From assembly GCA_964483465.1 (NCBI GenBank), contig CAZABG010000024.1, positions 1 through 29,980 on the forward strand: a stretch of DNA of 29,980 bases, in the 5' to 3' direction. The stretch comes from CAZABG01 sp964483465. GTDB taxonomy: Bacteria; Chlamydiota; Chlamydiia; Chlamydiales; Parachlamydiaceae. Position numbers and translations under genes: made by a program. How positions within the stretch are numbered: the first letter of the stretch is position 1; each line of letters begins with the position of its first letter. Below are positions 15,662-22,804 of the stretch, in pieces. The notes below the pieces were generated by a model. That model saw only the letters and a list, made by a program, of their open reading frames with translations. It did not search any database and was not told the DNA's origin.

Positions 15662-16054
15662 ATGAAAGTTGACGCTTTTATGAAGCAGCTTGCAACAGAT
15701 TATGAAATTAAAGGCTTTGATACTGAAGAGGCTGGGAAATGGAAACTCCCCGTTGAAGAAGGCGAAAACATCTATATTACCGATCTTGGCAATGGCGTTA
15801 AAATCGAAGCCAGGATCCTTGATACTCCAAGAGGAAGAGAAGAGGATTTATTCGAGAGATTGTTATTCGCAAACCTCTTTGGCCAAGGGACTTGGGGGTC
15901 GGTATTAAGTTTGGATGACGAGGCAAAACATATTGAGCTTGCACGAACTATTGACTATGAAATTAACTATAAACAATTTAAAGACATAATAGAAGACTTT
16001 ATAAATGCAGTTGACTTTTGGCGGGAAGAAGCGCTCAATTACCAACAACGATAA
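15662..16054 (+). CDS. scc4: CesT-type T3SS chaperone, Scc4-like by position
   Basis: A small acidic 130-aa protein with the alpha/beta look of class I (CesT/Tir) chaperones: N-terminal helix, central strands (NIYITDLGNGVKIEARI) and a C-terminal helix (FKDIIEDFINAVDFWREEAL). It sits directly upstream of cdsD, the slot of CT663 in C. trachomatis. CT663 is Scc4, described as a chaperone acting with Scc1 on CopN and also as binding RNA polymerase sigma66 and beta. That dual role is known for the pathogen, not shown here. The ATG at 15662 follows GAGAGGGG. Confidence 0.72.
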   Translation: MKVDAFMKQLATDYEIKGFDTEEAGKWKLPVEEGENIYITDLGNGVKIEARILDTPRGREEDLFERLLFANLFGQGTWGSVLSLDDEAKHIELARTIDYEINYKQFKDIIEDFINAVDFWREEALNYQQR

Positions 16055-16200
16055 AGGTGAAAATCCCCCTTTTTCCCTTTAGGAAACTGCATAGTTGGTT
16101 TGCCATGAAGAAAAGAAGACTTTGGAGCCGTTTTAAATTAGGAGGCTACAAAAGGGCTTTTTTAAAGGGTAAATGAGTTGTGCAAATGGCTCGCAACCTC

Positions 16201-16217
16201 TATAAAAAAAGTTTATG
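16201..16217 (+). promoter_or_regulatory. Possible -10 box immediately before cdsD
   Basis: TATAAA at 16201-16206 lies 9 bases before the cdsD ATG, with TTGTGC (16178-16183) 17 bases upstream as a poor -35. No Shine-Dalgarno sequence precedes the ATG. If this box were used, the transcript would begin almost at the start codon. Equally, the gene may be read through from scc4. Confidence 0.25.
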
Positions 16218-18062
16218 CCTGAATTATTGGTAGTTCAAGAAGGAACATTAAAAGGAAAAGAGTTTGAACTGGAGGGTCGGGAAAATTGGATACTCGGCCG
16301 AGATCCGGATCTTGCTCAAATCATTTTGGAAGACCCTTCCGTCTCCCGAGAGCATTTACGCATTTCAAAATCGGGGTTGAACTATCAAATTGAAAATCTA
16401 AGTGAAACGTCTGCAACATTAGTTAATGGAAGAGAAGTCCAAGAACCCCTTATAATAGAAAATGGCGATCTGATCACGCTCGGCGAACAAACGCTGCGTT
16501 TTGAAAATCGCTCTCAGCAAGATTCATTTCAAGATGAACCTTATGAGCTTAAACCAGCGGAGGAGGGAATGAACCCCCAAGAAAGTGCAAGTACTCCTAA
16601 ACAAAATGAAAATTCGGAAATGACGCAAGGCAACGCTATTACCGCAAACGAAGAACGTCACGACTCGATCTTTGGCGAAGAAAAAGATCTCCCGAATAAG
16701 GGGCTCGCCAACATCAATTTCGATCTCCTTGATTCCGGCCGATTTTTATTGAAAGTGATCGGAGGCCCAAATAACGGCGCTGAATTCTCCATGAACCCAG
16801 GCCATACTTATCTGATCGGGACCGACCCTGCAAGCTGCGATATCGTATTTCATGACACAAGCGTTTCTAGACAGCACGCGCGGGTTTATATTAACGATGA
16901 AAAAAATATTGCTATTGAAGATTTAAAAAGTAGAAACGGGACGCTCGTTGATGGAAAAACGATCGACGCGAGAACTCCCCTTTCTGCAAATTCTGTTGTC
17001 ACGGTATGTACAAGCAGTTTTGTTATCTATGACCGCGAAGGCAACATGCAGACCATTATATCTCCGCTTCTACCTCAAATCGTAAAATCGCTGCAAAAAG
17101 ACGAAGAAGAAAAACCTACCGCCGCCCCCGCAGAAGCTCTGCCTCCTCTAAAAAAAGAAAAGCCGCTTGGCGCGTTTATTCTAATTGCGATTATCACAGG
17201 ACTTTTCGTTCTTGTTGCTATGGGAGTTAGCACCCTCTTTAAAAGCGAGCCGGTTGAAAATGTTGCCAATAGCGAGATCGATAATGATCTTCAAACCGCA
17301 ATGGCCCCCTTCCCGGACATTAAATACTCGTTTAACAAGTCTACAGGACGCCTATTATTAGTAGGCCACGTTCTTACCACTACAGACAAAAATCAGCTCC
17401 TATACAATCTGCAAGGCCTAAATTTCATTAAAAGCATGGATGACTCTTCTGTCGTAATAGACGAGCTTGTCTGGCAGAATACAAACGACGTCATTAATCG
17501 CAATCCGGCTTGGAGAGGGATATCTATTCAATCTCCAAAAGCGGGCCAATATATATTGACAGGGTATTTACAAAATAGAAAGCAGGCGGAACAGCTTTAT
17601 GATTATATCTCTGCCAATTTCCCCTACTTAGATAAGCTAGAAAGACAGATCGTCGTGGAAGAAGATGTTGTTACGCAAGTGACCAATCTTCTCAACCAGC
17701 AAGATATCAGATCGGTTAACGTTCAATTTCAAAATGGGGATGTGATCTTATCCGGCGGGGTTCCTGCCCAAAAACAAGATATTTACCTTGAAATTCAAGA
17801 TCAGATCAAAAAAATCCCAGGGGTAAGGCAAGTCAGAAGCCAAGTCACTAATCTTGTGAAGGATGCCTCAACTATCAATATATCAGATCGTTACGAAGTA
17901 TCGGGCTACTCTCAGCAAGGCTCCAAGATCAGCATTATGATTAACGGAAGAATTGTGGGTAAGGGAGATACGATCGATGGTATGCTTATAAAGTCTATTT
18001 CTCCTAATACGATTCTGCTAGAAAAAGATGGAGTTAGTTATAGAATTGACTACAACAAATAG
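16215..18062 (+). CDS. cdsD: CdsD, inner-membrane ring protein with two FHA domains (SctD/YscD)
   Basis: SctD proteins form the outer part of the inner-membrane ring. The 615-aa protein has FHA domain 1 at about 1-95 (GRDPD...SVSREH) and FHA domain 2 at about 180-275 (SVSRQH...SRNGTLVDG). Both keep the S-R-x-H pattern of phosphopeptide-binding loops. A transmembrane segment at about 318-343 is followed by periplasmic BON/ring-building-like repeats. Two FHA domains are known for chlamydial CdsD, which is longer in Chlamydia (over 800 aa). A kinase gene in the same locus makes phospho-regulation plausible. No clear ribosome site precedes the ATG at 16215. Confidence 0.92.
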   Translation: MPELLVVQEGTLKGKEFELEGRENWILGRDPDLAQIILEDPSVSREHLRISKSGLNYQIENLSETSATLVNGREVQEPLIIENGDLITLGEQTLRFENRSQQDSFQDEPYELKPAEEGMNPQESASTPKQNENSEMTQGNAITANEERHDSIFGEEKDLPNKGLANINFDLLDSGRFLLKVIGGPNNGAEFSMNPGHTYLIGTDPASCDIVFHDTSVSRQHARVYINDEKNIAIEDLKSRNGTLVDGKTIDARTPLSANSVVTVCTSSFVIYDREGNMQTIISPLLPQIVKSLQKDEEEKPTAAPAEALPPLKKEKPLGAFILIAIITGLFVLVAMGVSTLFKSEPVENVANSEIDNDLQTAMAPFPDIKYSFNKSTGRLLLVGHVLTTTDKNQLLYNLQGLNFIKSMDDSSVVIDELVWQNTNDVINRNPAWRGISIQSPKAGQYILTGYLQNRKQAEQLYDYISANFPYLDKLERQIVVEEDVVTQVTNLLNQQDIRSVNVQFQNGDVILSGGVPAQKQDIYLEIQDQIKKIPGVRQVRSQVTNLVKDASTINISDRYEVSGYSQQGSKISIMINGRIVGKGDTIDGMLIKSISPNTILLEKDGVSYRIDYNK

Positions 18063-18076
18063 TAATATGTTATAAT
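18046..18076 (+). promoter_or_regulatory. Sigma70-type promoter inside the 3' end of cdsD
   Basis: TTGACT (18046-18051) and a perfect TATAAT (18071-18076) are separated by 19 bases. The -10 box is preceded by TG one base upstream, making an extended -10, which can compensate for the long spacer. Initiation would be near 18083, just before the GAGG site of cdsE. It would drive cdsE-cdsF-cdsG and possibly more, apart from cdsD. Confidence 0.55.
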
Positions 18077-18095
18077 AAATAGTGAGGATATAGAA

Positions 18096-18341
18096 ATGTT
18101 TGGACTCGAAGATCAAAAAAAGAAAAAACAAAGTAATGAATTTACTTTTGATTTAGAAAAGGATTTGCTCAACGCTAAAAAACAAAAAGAGATCAGAAGC
18201 CAAATAGAAAAGAAATTGATGCGAGTAAAGGATGCCCTTAAAAAAGGGACAGAAAAATTAGATTTTGATAGAATAGGAGTTATCCTGCAGGGATATGCGA
18301 GCCTATTGAAGATAATAGATCGCACAAAACCTAAGGTTTAA
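18096..18341 (+). CDS. cdsE: CdsE-like small protein, putative needle co-chaperone
   Basis: This is an 81-aa, highly charged, Lys-rich helical protein with no signal peptide. It occupies the CT665 slot between cdsD and the needle gene. In C. trachomatis, CdsE (CT665) and CdsG (CT667) are reported as chaperones of the needle protein CdsF, as YscE and YscG are for YscF. The amino acid sequence alone would not identify it; position and size do. The ATG at 18096 has GAGG at 18084-18087 and follows a strong promoter-like sequence. Confidence 0.75.
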   Translation: MFGLEDQKKKKQSNEFTFDLEKDLLNAKKQKEIRSQIEKKLMRVKDALKKGTEKLDFDRIGVILQGYASLLKIIDRTKPKV

Positions 18342-18572
18342 TAAACCGAAGGTTTTGACCGAAGCTTTAAACGTTTCGGCGGGGAGCCTTCCTAAAAAAA
18401 TAGGCTTCCCTCCCAAGCGTTTAAACATAAAATGCTTGATAGAAGTTAATAACAGTCTCTTGATTCAGAATGGTGCTTCGTCACCAGGAAATGAATTTTC
18501 CAGTATGGGTCAATCGAAGGACTTACTTAACTCCATGGTTTTTAATACTTAAAAACTTTCTAGGAGGAAAGT
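18342..18572 (+). promoter_or_regulatory. 231-base structured gap between cdsE and the needle gene
   Basis: No credible gene is seen; the only open frame is 65 codons from a TTG and has no recognisable features. Hairpins include ccgaagc (18358-18364) with gtttcgg (18372-18378) and ggggagcct (18381-18389) with a partner near 18402-18413. An alternative pairing, tttaaacg (18366-18373) with cgtttaaa (18418-18425), competes with the first. It ends with the strong ribosome site of cdsF. This could be a processing or attenuation leader for the needle message. Confidence 0.45.
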
Positions 18573-18839
18573 ATGCCTAGCACAACAGAATTCACTGGTG
18601 ACAATATCCAGTCAGGCTTTAGTGTAACGGACCTTTTTAAGATCTTAAATGATGCAACCGCATCCGCTAAAACTAAACTGCTTGAAATCAAGAACAGAAG
18701 ATCGGCCATTTCTATTGGCGATATGTTTGAGATGCAGATGTTAATGAACCACTTATCTCAGCTCTCTGAGATGAGCACCTCGGTGGTCTCAGCTGCTAAC
18801 TCAGCTATTCAGAGAATGGCAACGAACGTTAAAGGATAA
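18573..18839 (+). CDS. cdsF: CdsF, T3SS needle filament subunit (SctF/YscF)
   Basis: This 88-aa protein has the size of needle subunits, which polymerise into the hollow extracellular needle. It has a polar N-terminus, then two amphipathic helices (roughly 20-45 and 48-85) joined by a short turn, SAISIGDM. The C-terminus is SAIQRMATNVKG, as expected for a subunit whose C-terminal helix lines the channel. There is no signal peptide. The site TAGGAGGA (18561-18568) before ATG 18573 is the strongest in the operon, in keeping with a high-copy subunit. Flanked by the putative chaperones CdsE and CdsG. Confidence 0.9.
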   Translation: MPSTTEFTGDNIQSGFSVTDLFKILNDATASAKTKLLEIKNRRSAISIGDMFEMQMLMNHLSQLSEMSTSVVSAANSAIQRMATNVKG

Positions 18840-18849
18840 CGTGACTATT

Positions 18850-18890
18850 ACTTTAGGGTATGCTAATTTTAAGTTAGCGTACCTTAAAGT
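18850..18890 (+). terminator. 17-bp hairpin immediately after the needle gene
   Basis: 18850-18866 pairs with 18874-18890 across a 7-base loop; all 17 positions pair, with two G-U wobbles. Only a weak T-run follows. It could be a partial terminator or a 3' stabiliser that raises cdsF mRNA above cdsG and later genes. It ends 21 bases before cdsG. Confidence 0.65.
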
Positions 18891-18911
18891 TTACCTTTCG
18901 AGAGGGTTAAG

Positions 18912-19367
18912 ATGGATCAGAGCTTACTGGAGGATTTCAAGAGTGATTTCGCCCTACTGATTGAGGCGGGTTTTATAGCCGTAAAACAGTTGGACGAGCT
19001 CTCGGCGACACGGATATTCAATGCCGCTCAAGCCATTTCTCCGGATAGTGTAGCCCCGCAAATTGGACTTGGCTACATCGCTCTTAATAAACTCGAGGTT
19101 AAACAGGCGGCAAAGATTTTTGAAGGGGTGCTTGAAAAAGAACCGAACAATTATCTCGCCCAAACCTTCCTCGGGATTTCTTTCCTCTTAAATAAAGCGA
19201 AGAGGAAGAAAGGGGAAAAGCTCATCCAGGACGCCATCGCAAAGTCGGATGATCCGACTGTCAAAAGCCTCGGCAAAATTTCTCTCGAGTGGGCTGAAAA
19301 AGATTTGAACAAAGAAAACAAAGCTCCCTTCTTCTCGAAGAATATTCAAGAAGAAGACGAAGAGTAA
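18912..19367 (+). CDS. cdsG: CdsG-like TPR protein, putative needle chaperone
   Basis: This 151-aa helical protein has TPR-like helix pairs: AARIFNAAQAISPDS-type at about 35-50, and a clearer unit LGYIALNKLEVKQAAKIFEG at about 52-71. It continues through AQTFLGISFLLNKAKRKKGE. It sits in the CT667 slot right after the needle gene. YscG/PscG-type TPR chaperones bind the needle subunit with a small YscE-type partner, matching cdsE here. The ATG at 18912 has GAGGG upstream. The tail is acidic (EEDEE). Function is by synteny and fold type. Confidence 0.8.
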   Translation: MDQSLLEDFKSDFALLIEAGFIAVKQLDELSATRIFNAAQAISPDSVAPQIGLGYIALNKLEVKQAAKIFEGVLEKEPNNYLAQTFLGISFLLNKAKRKKGEKLIQDAIAKSDDPTVKSLGKISLEWAEKDLNKENKAPFFSKNIQEEDEE

Positions 19368-19372
19368 AATAA

Positions 19373-19396
19373 CCGCAAAATTAATTGCGGATTTTA
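19373..19396 (+). terminator. Weak terminator-like hairpin after cdsG
   Basis: ccgcaa (19373-19378) pairs with ttgcgg (19385-19390) over a 6-base loop and is followed by attttat. A 6-bp stem with an interrupted T-stretch suggests at most partial termination. The next gene starts 31 bases later with a GGGGGGAG site. Confidence 0.45.
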
Positions 19397-19421
19397 TCCA
19401 CCCTTACGGGGGGAGTAAACT

Positions 19422-20093
19422 ATGTCAGATGCACGTGACAATCTCGAGAAAATCGAGGAAATTTCTAAGTTAGATAAAAAAGGAAAGGCGGAAGGCGTCG
19501 ATGAATTCGTCGAGCGTGTCCAGCCCGATAAAGATAAGTTTGACGCCCATCTAAGACAGGATATCGCCGCGAAGCCGCACGAAGAATCAAATCGTGTTAA
19601 CTTCATGGAAGAGATCCGCAACCTTCAAAGAAAAACGGAAGGGGTATCAAAAGCCACGCCCGATTCTTTGATTAAACAGTCTCAAGATACCATCGCGCAA
19701 ATAGAAGAAGTAAAAGCTAAACTTGCGCAGCCGGGCGTTGAACTTCAGCCTTCCGTTCAGCATCTTCTCAAGAACAAACTCAATCACATTGATGAAAACT
19801 TAAAGATTGCGCTGAATCGTACGGGGTCCGAGTATATCGCTCCAAGCGAGCCCGCTTTAAGCAAAAACCCGATCGAACGATTCTTGGGTTTCTTGACACA
19901 CGGTCAATATCAACTGCAAAAAATTGCGGAAGAGGTGAATTATATGCACCTCAATAAGCAAGAAATATCTCCTGCAAATATGCTGGCGATTCAGTTGAAA
20001 GTAGGGTACGTGACGCAAGAGATCGAATTTTTTACCGCCGTATTGAACAAGGCGCTTGAATCGACTAAAACGATCATGAACGTACAAGTATAA
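19422..20093 (+). CDS. CT668-like conserved hypothetical protein of the T3SS locus
   Basis: A 223-aa hydrophilic, helical protein with no signal peptide or membrane span. The N-terminal 80 residues are highly charged. The C-terminal part (about 140-223) looks like a helical bundle with amphipathic segments such as NPIERFLGFLTHGQYQLQKI and QEIEFFTAVLNKALESTKTI. The gene lies three bases before the export ATPase, the slot of CT668 in C. trachomatis, whose function I do not know to be settled. A substrate, chaperone or ATPase-associated protein would all fit. Start ATG 19422 has a strong GGGGGGAG site. Confidence 0.75.
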   Translation: MSDARDNLEKIEEISKLDKKGKAEGVDEFVERVQPDKDKFDAHLRQDIAAKPHEESNRVNFMEEIRNLQRKTEGVSKATPDSLIKQSQDTIAQIEEVKAKLAQPGVELQPSVQHLLKNKLNHIDENLKIALNRTGSEYIAPSEPALSKNPIERFLGFLTHGQYQLQKIAEEVNYMHLNKQEISPANMLAIQLKVGYVTQEIEFFTAVLNKALESTKTIMNVQV

Positions 20094-20096
20094 GCT

Positions 20097-21410
20097 ATGC
20101 GAGATGAAGAGTTTGACAAAATCCTTGGGAGTTTAGATGAACTCGAAATAACTACGGTAAACGGTCGTATTACCGAAACCGTAGGCATGCTTATTAAAGC
20201 GATTGTTCCTCAAGTTAAAATTGGGGAAGTGTGCCTGGTTAAACGAGAAGGGGAGCCTCTTAGAACAGAGGTTGTTGGTTTTACTCGCGACGAAGTTTTT
20301 CTCTCCCCTCTCGGCGAAATGAAAGGGATTGGTCCCTCGTCAGAAGTTATTCCCACCCATCTGCCACTACACATTAAAGTGGGCGATAAACTCCTTGGAC
20401 GAATCTTAAATGGCCTTGGCGAGCCGCTTGATGAAGACGTTAAAGGCCCGCTTGATTGCCACGAAGTTAAATCGGTTCTAGCTCCACCTCCCGATCCTTT
20501 AAAAAGGGAAAGAATCCTTGAGCCTATGGCGACAGGGGTTCGCGCCATCGACGGTGTTTTGACTACCGGCCGAGGACAAAGAGTTGGGGTGTTTGCCGCG
20601 GCAGGCGGAGGTAAATCTACCCTTCTCGGAATGATCGCCCGCTACTCTCAAGCCGATGTAAACGTTATCAGCTTGATTGGGGAACGGGGACGGGAACTTC
20701 GTGACTTTATCGAACGGGAACTCGGTCCTGAAGGACTTGCCAAATCGGTACTCGTCATCTCGACATCCGATCAGGCATCCCAGCTTCGTTTAAATGCAGC
20801 CTATGTTGGAACCGCGATTGCGGAATATTTCCGCGATAAAGGAAAAAACGTCTGCTTCATGATGGACTCGGTGACCCGTTTCGCACGGGCGCTTCGTGAA
20901 GTTGGACTTGCGGCAGGCGAGCCTCCCGCAAGAGCCGGTTACACTCCTTCTGTTTTCTCGACTCTGCCTAAGCTATTAGAAAGAACCGGTAACTCTGATA
21001 AAGGATCTATCACTGCATTTTATACCATATTGGTTGCAGGCGATGACATGAACGAGCCTGTCGCGGATGAAGTCCGATCGATTTTGGACGGTCACATCAT
21101 CTTATCCGCCGACCTCGCAAGACAGTTCCATTACCCTGCGATCGATGTTTTATCCTCTGCAAGCCGGGTTATGCCATCCATTGTTCAAAAAGAGCACTTA
21201 CAGCTTACAGGTAAGCTGAGAGAAGTTTTAGCAAACTATAAGAAGAACGAGCTCCTGATAAAAATTGGTGAATACAAACGGGGCCAGGATAAAGCCGGCG
21301 ACTATGCGATCGATCATATCGATAAAGTAAACAAATTCTTAAAGCAGGCAGTCGAAGAAAAATGCACCTATCAGGAGACTTTGCAACTTCTGAAGGGGCT
21401 GTTTAAATAA
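20097..21410 (+). CDS. cdsN: CdsN, T3SS export ATPase (SctN/YscN/FliI family)
   Basis: This hexameric ATPase releases chaperones and unfolds substrates at the base of the injectisome. Its 437 aa is typical. The P-loop FAAAGGGKST is at 166-175, with Lys173 binding phosphate. SLIGERGRELRDFIERELG follows at about 197-215. The Walker B region CFMMDSVTRFARALREVGLA, with a downstream AGEPPARAGYTPS stretch, is characteristic of FliI/YscN ATPases. There is no obvious Shine-Dalgarno sequence before ATG 20097; translation may be coupled to the gene ending three bases upstream. Its stop overlaps the cdsO start by one base (TAATG). Confidence 0.97.
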   Translation: MRDEEFDKILGSLDELEITTVNGRITETVGMLIKAIVPQVKIGEVCLVKREGEPLRTEVVGFTRDEVFLSPLGEMKGIGPSSEVIPTHLPLHIKVGDKLLGRILNGLGEPLDEDVKGPLDCHEVKSVLAPPPDPLKRERILEPMATGVRAIDGVLTTGRGQRVGVFAAAGGGKSTLLGMIARYSQADVNVISLIGERGRELRDFIERELGPEGLAKSVLVISTSDQASQLRLNAAYVGTAIAEYFRDKGKNVCFMMDSVTRFARALREVGLAAGEPPARAGYTPSVFSTLPKLLERTGNSDKGSITAFYTILVAGDDMNEPVADEVRSILDGHIILSADLARQFHYPAIDVLSSASRVMPSIVQKEHLQLTGKLREVLANYKKNELLIKIGEYKRGQDKAGDYAIDHIDKVNKFLKQAVEEKCTYQETLQLLKGLFK

Positions 21411-21919
21411 TGCCACTTATTTATCCCCTTAAACAGGTGCTCGAAGTTAAGAAGAAGCGGGTTGAAGATGCCGAAAAAGTGGTCATCGAAAGAAGGCTCG
21501 CGGTTGAAAGGGAAGAAGAAAAATTAAAACAGAGAGAAGCCGAAAGGGATAAAGTAAAAGATCACCACAAAGCGAAACTGACACAGCTAAGAGAAGAACT
21601 TGACCGCGGAACGACGACCGATAAGATCCAGCAAATGAAAGCTTATATAAAAGTAGTTCAGGAAAATTTAAAAAATGAGGAAAAAAAGGTCAAAGAGCAG
21701 AAAGAACAAGTAGAGATCGCCAAACAAAACCTGGAAGTTGCGATCAAAGATTTAGCTCTTAGACGACTTGAAGTAGACAAAATCGAGCTCCATAAAAAGG
21801 ATTGGCTGAAAACGATCGTTAAAGAAATGGAAATTAAAGAAGAAAACGATTTTAACGAACAAGGCTCTGTCATCTACTCCATGCAACAGAAGGAGAAGAA
21901 AAAATATGGTAAATCCTGA
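21410..21919 (+). CDS. cdsO: CdsO, ATPase central stalk protein (SctO/YscO/FliJ)
   Basis: The 169-aa protein is one long charged coiled coil (about residues 10-140), rich in E, K, R and Q, as in FliJ/YscO. These insert into the ATPase ring like the gamma subunit of F-type ATPases and help couple it to the export gate. Sequence conservation in this family is low, so the call rests on size, coiled-coil content and its slot after the ATPase (CT670 in C. trachomatis). Start at 21410 overlaps cdsN by one base, and its end overlaps cdsP by 14 bases. Confidence 0.88.
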   Translation: MPLIYPLKQVLEVKKKRVEDAEKVVIERRLAVEREEEKLKQREAERDKVKDHHKAKLTQLREELDRGTTTDKIQQMKAYIKVVQENLKNEEKKVKEQKEQVEIAKQNLEVAIKDLALRRLEVDKIELHKKDWLKTIVKEMEIKEENDFNEQGSVIYSMQQKEKKKYGKS

Positions 21920-22793
21920 CAACACCATTAACTCAAGAAGCGATATCAAGCGTAATTCCGATAAAAATTCTACCGATAAGCCTGAAGGCGAAGTACAGCC
22001 TGATAAATTCCGCGAAGTCTATGCCGTATACGAACACCGAAAACCAAAAGACGAGTTTGAAGAGCTTGAAGAGCTTCTGAAAAAGAAGAAAAAAGAAGGC
22101 AAAGGGCTTGCCGATATTTTAGAGTCTGGCGGCGGATCTGATAAGCCGGTCTTTAACTTGAAGGAAAGTAAAGACAAAGAGAGCGGCTTTCAAAATGAAC
22201 TTGAACAATCAGCCCTCGCATTGAAAGAAGACAAAGTCGCTGAAAAAAGACCAAAAACTGATTTCTATCTTAGCGAAAAAAGCGATCTTGCTCAAGTGAA
22301 TCCCCTTGCCAATCCAACCGGTCAGTTGAGCGACATTCAAAGCGCGCAAGCGGTTGAAAAACCGACACCTCCGACAAGAAATAACCTTCAAGAAATCATT
22401 GATAAAATAGTAAATCAAGTATACAAACTAGAGAACAGTAAAACGGGCGAATCGAGTATCGTAATTCTTTTGAATAAAGACGGTCCCCTTAAAGACGTCG
22501 GTATCAAAATAAGTGAATTCGATTCTGCGAATAAGCAAGTAAATATTACGATAGACAACCTGACCCAGGAAGCCAAAAATCTGCTCGATAGATCAGAATC
22601 GCAACTCCTTTTGGCTTTAGAGCGTAAAGGCTATCAGGTTCAGATGCTTACGACTACAACCAATCAGGAAATCCTTAGGTTAGATCAACCGGGACAACCA
22701 AGAGGTGAAAGGGAGCAATCTAAAGAAGGAAATCCGGAAGGAAATCCTCAAAAAAGACAGAGAGAAGAAGAAGAAAATCCTGAAAAAGAATAA
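21906..22793 (+). CDS. cdsP: CdsP, needle-length regulator / substrate switch (SctP/YscP)
   Basis: YscP/FliK-type proteins measure needle length and switch export specificity. The 295-aa protein has a long polar, disordered and Lys/Glu-rich N-terminal part (1-155). A compact alpha/beta domain at about 175-260 includes VVILLNKDGPLKDVGIKI and KNLLDRSESQLLLALERKGY. This resembles the C-terminal T3S4/Flg_hook fold of the family. A charged tail follows. The gene occupies the CT671 slot between cdsO and cdsQ. The ATG at 21906 lies inside cdsO, with AAGGAG upstream, so the two are translationally linked. Confidence 0.83.
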   Translation: MVNPDNTINSRSDIKRNSDKNSTDKPEGEVQPDKFREVYAVYEHRKPKDEFEELEELLKKKKKEGKGLADILESGGGSDKPVFNLKESKDKESGFQNELEQSALALKEDKVAEKRPKTDFYLSEKSDLAQVNPLANPTGQLSDIQSAQAVEKPTPPTRNNLQEIIDKIVNQVYKLENSKTGESSIVILLNKDGPLKDVGIKISEFDSANKQVNITIDNLTQEAKNLLDRSESQLLLALERKGYQVQMLTTTTNQEILRLDQPGQPRGEREQSKEGNPEGNPQKRQREEEENPEKE

Positions 22794-22804
22794 ATTAAGC
22801 TTAA

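Noticed and set aside
16105..16176. 23-codon basic peptide (starts MKKRRLWSRF) between scc4 and cdsD
   Set aside because: No ribosome site precedes it and nothing supports coding beyond the open frame; it could only be saved by conservation in relatives.
18355..18552. 65-codon frame between cdsE and cdsF starting at TTG
   Set aside because: No ribosome site, no recognisable features, and the DNA is better explained by paired hairpin arms.
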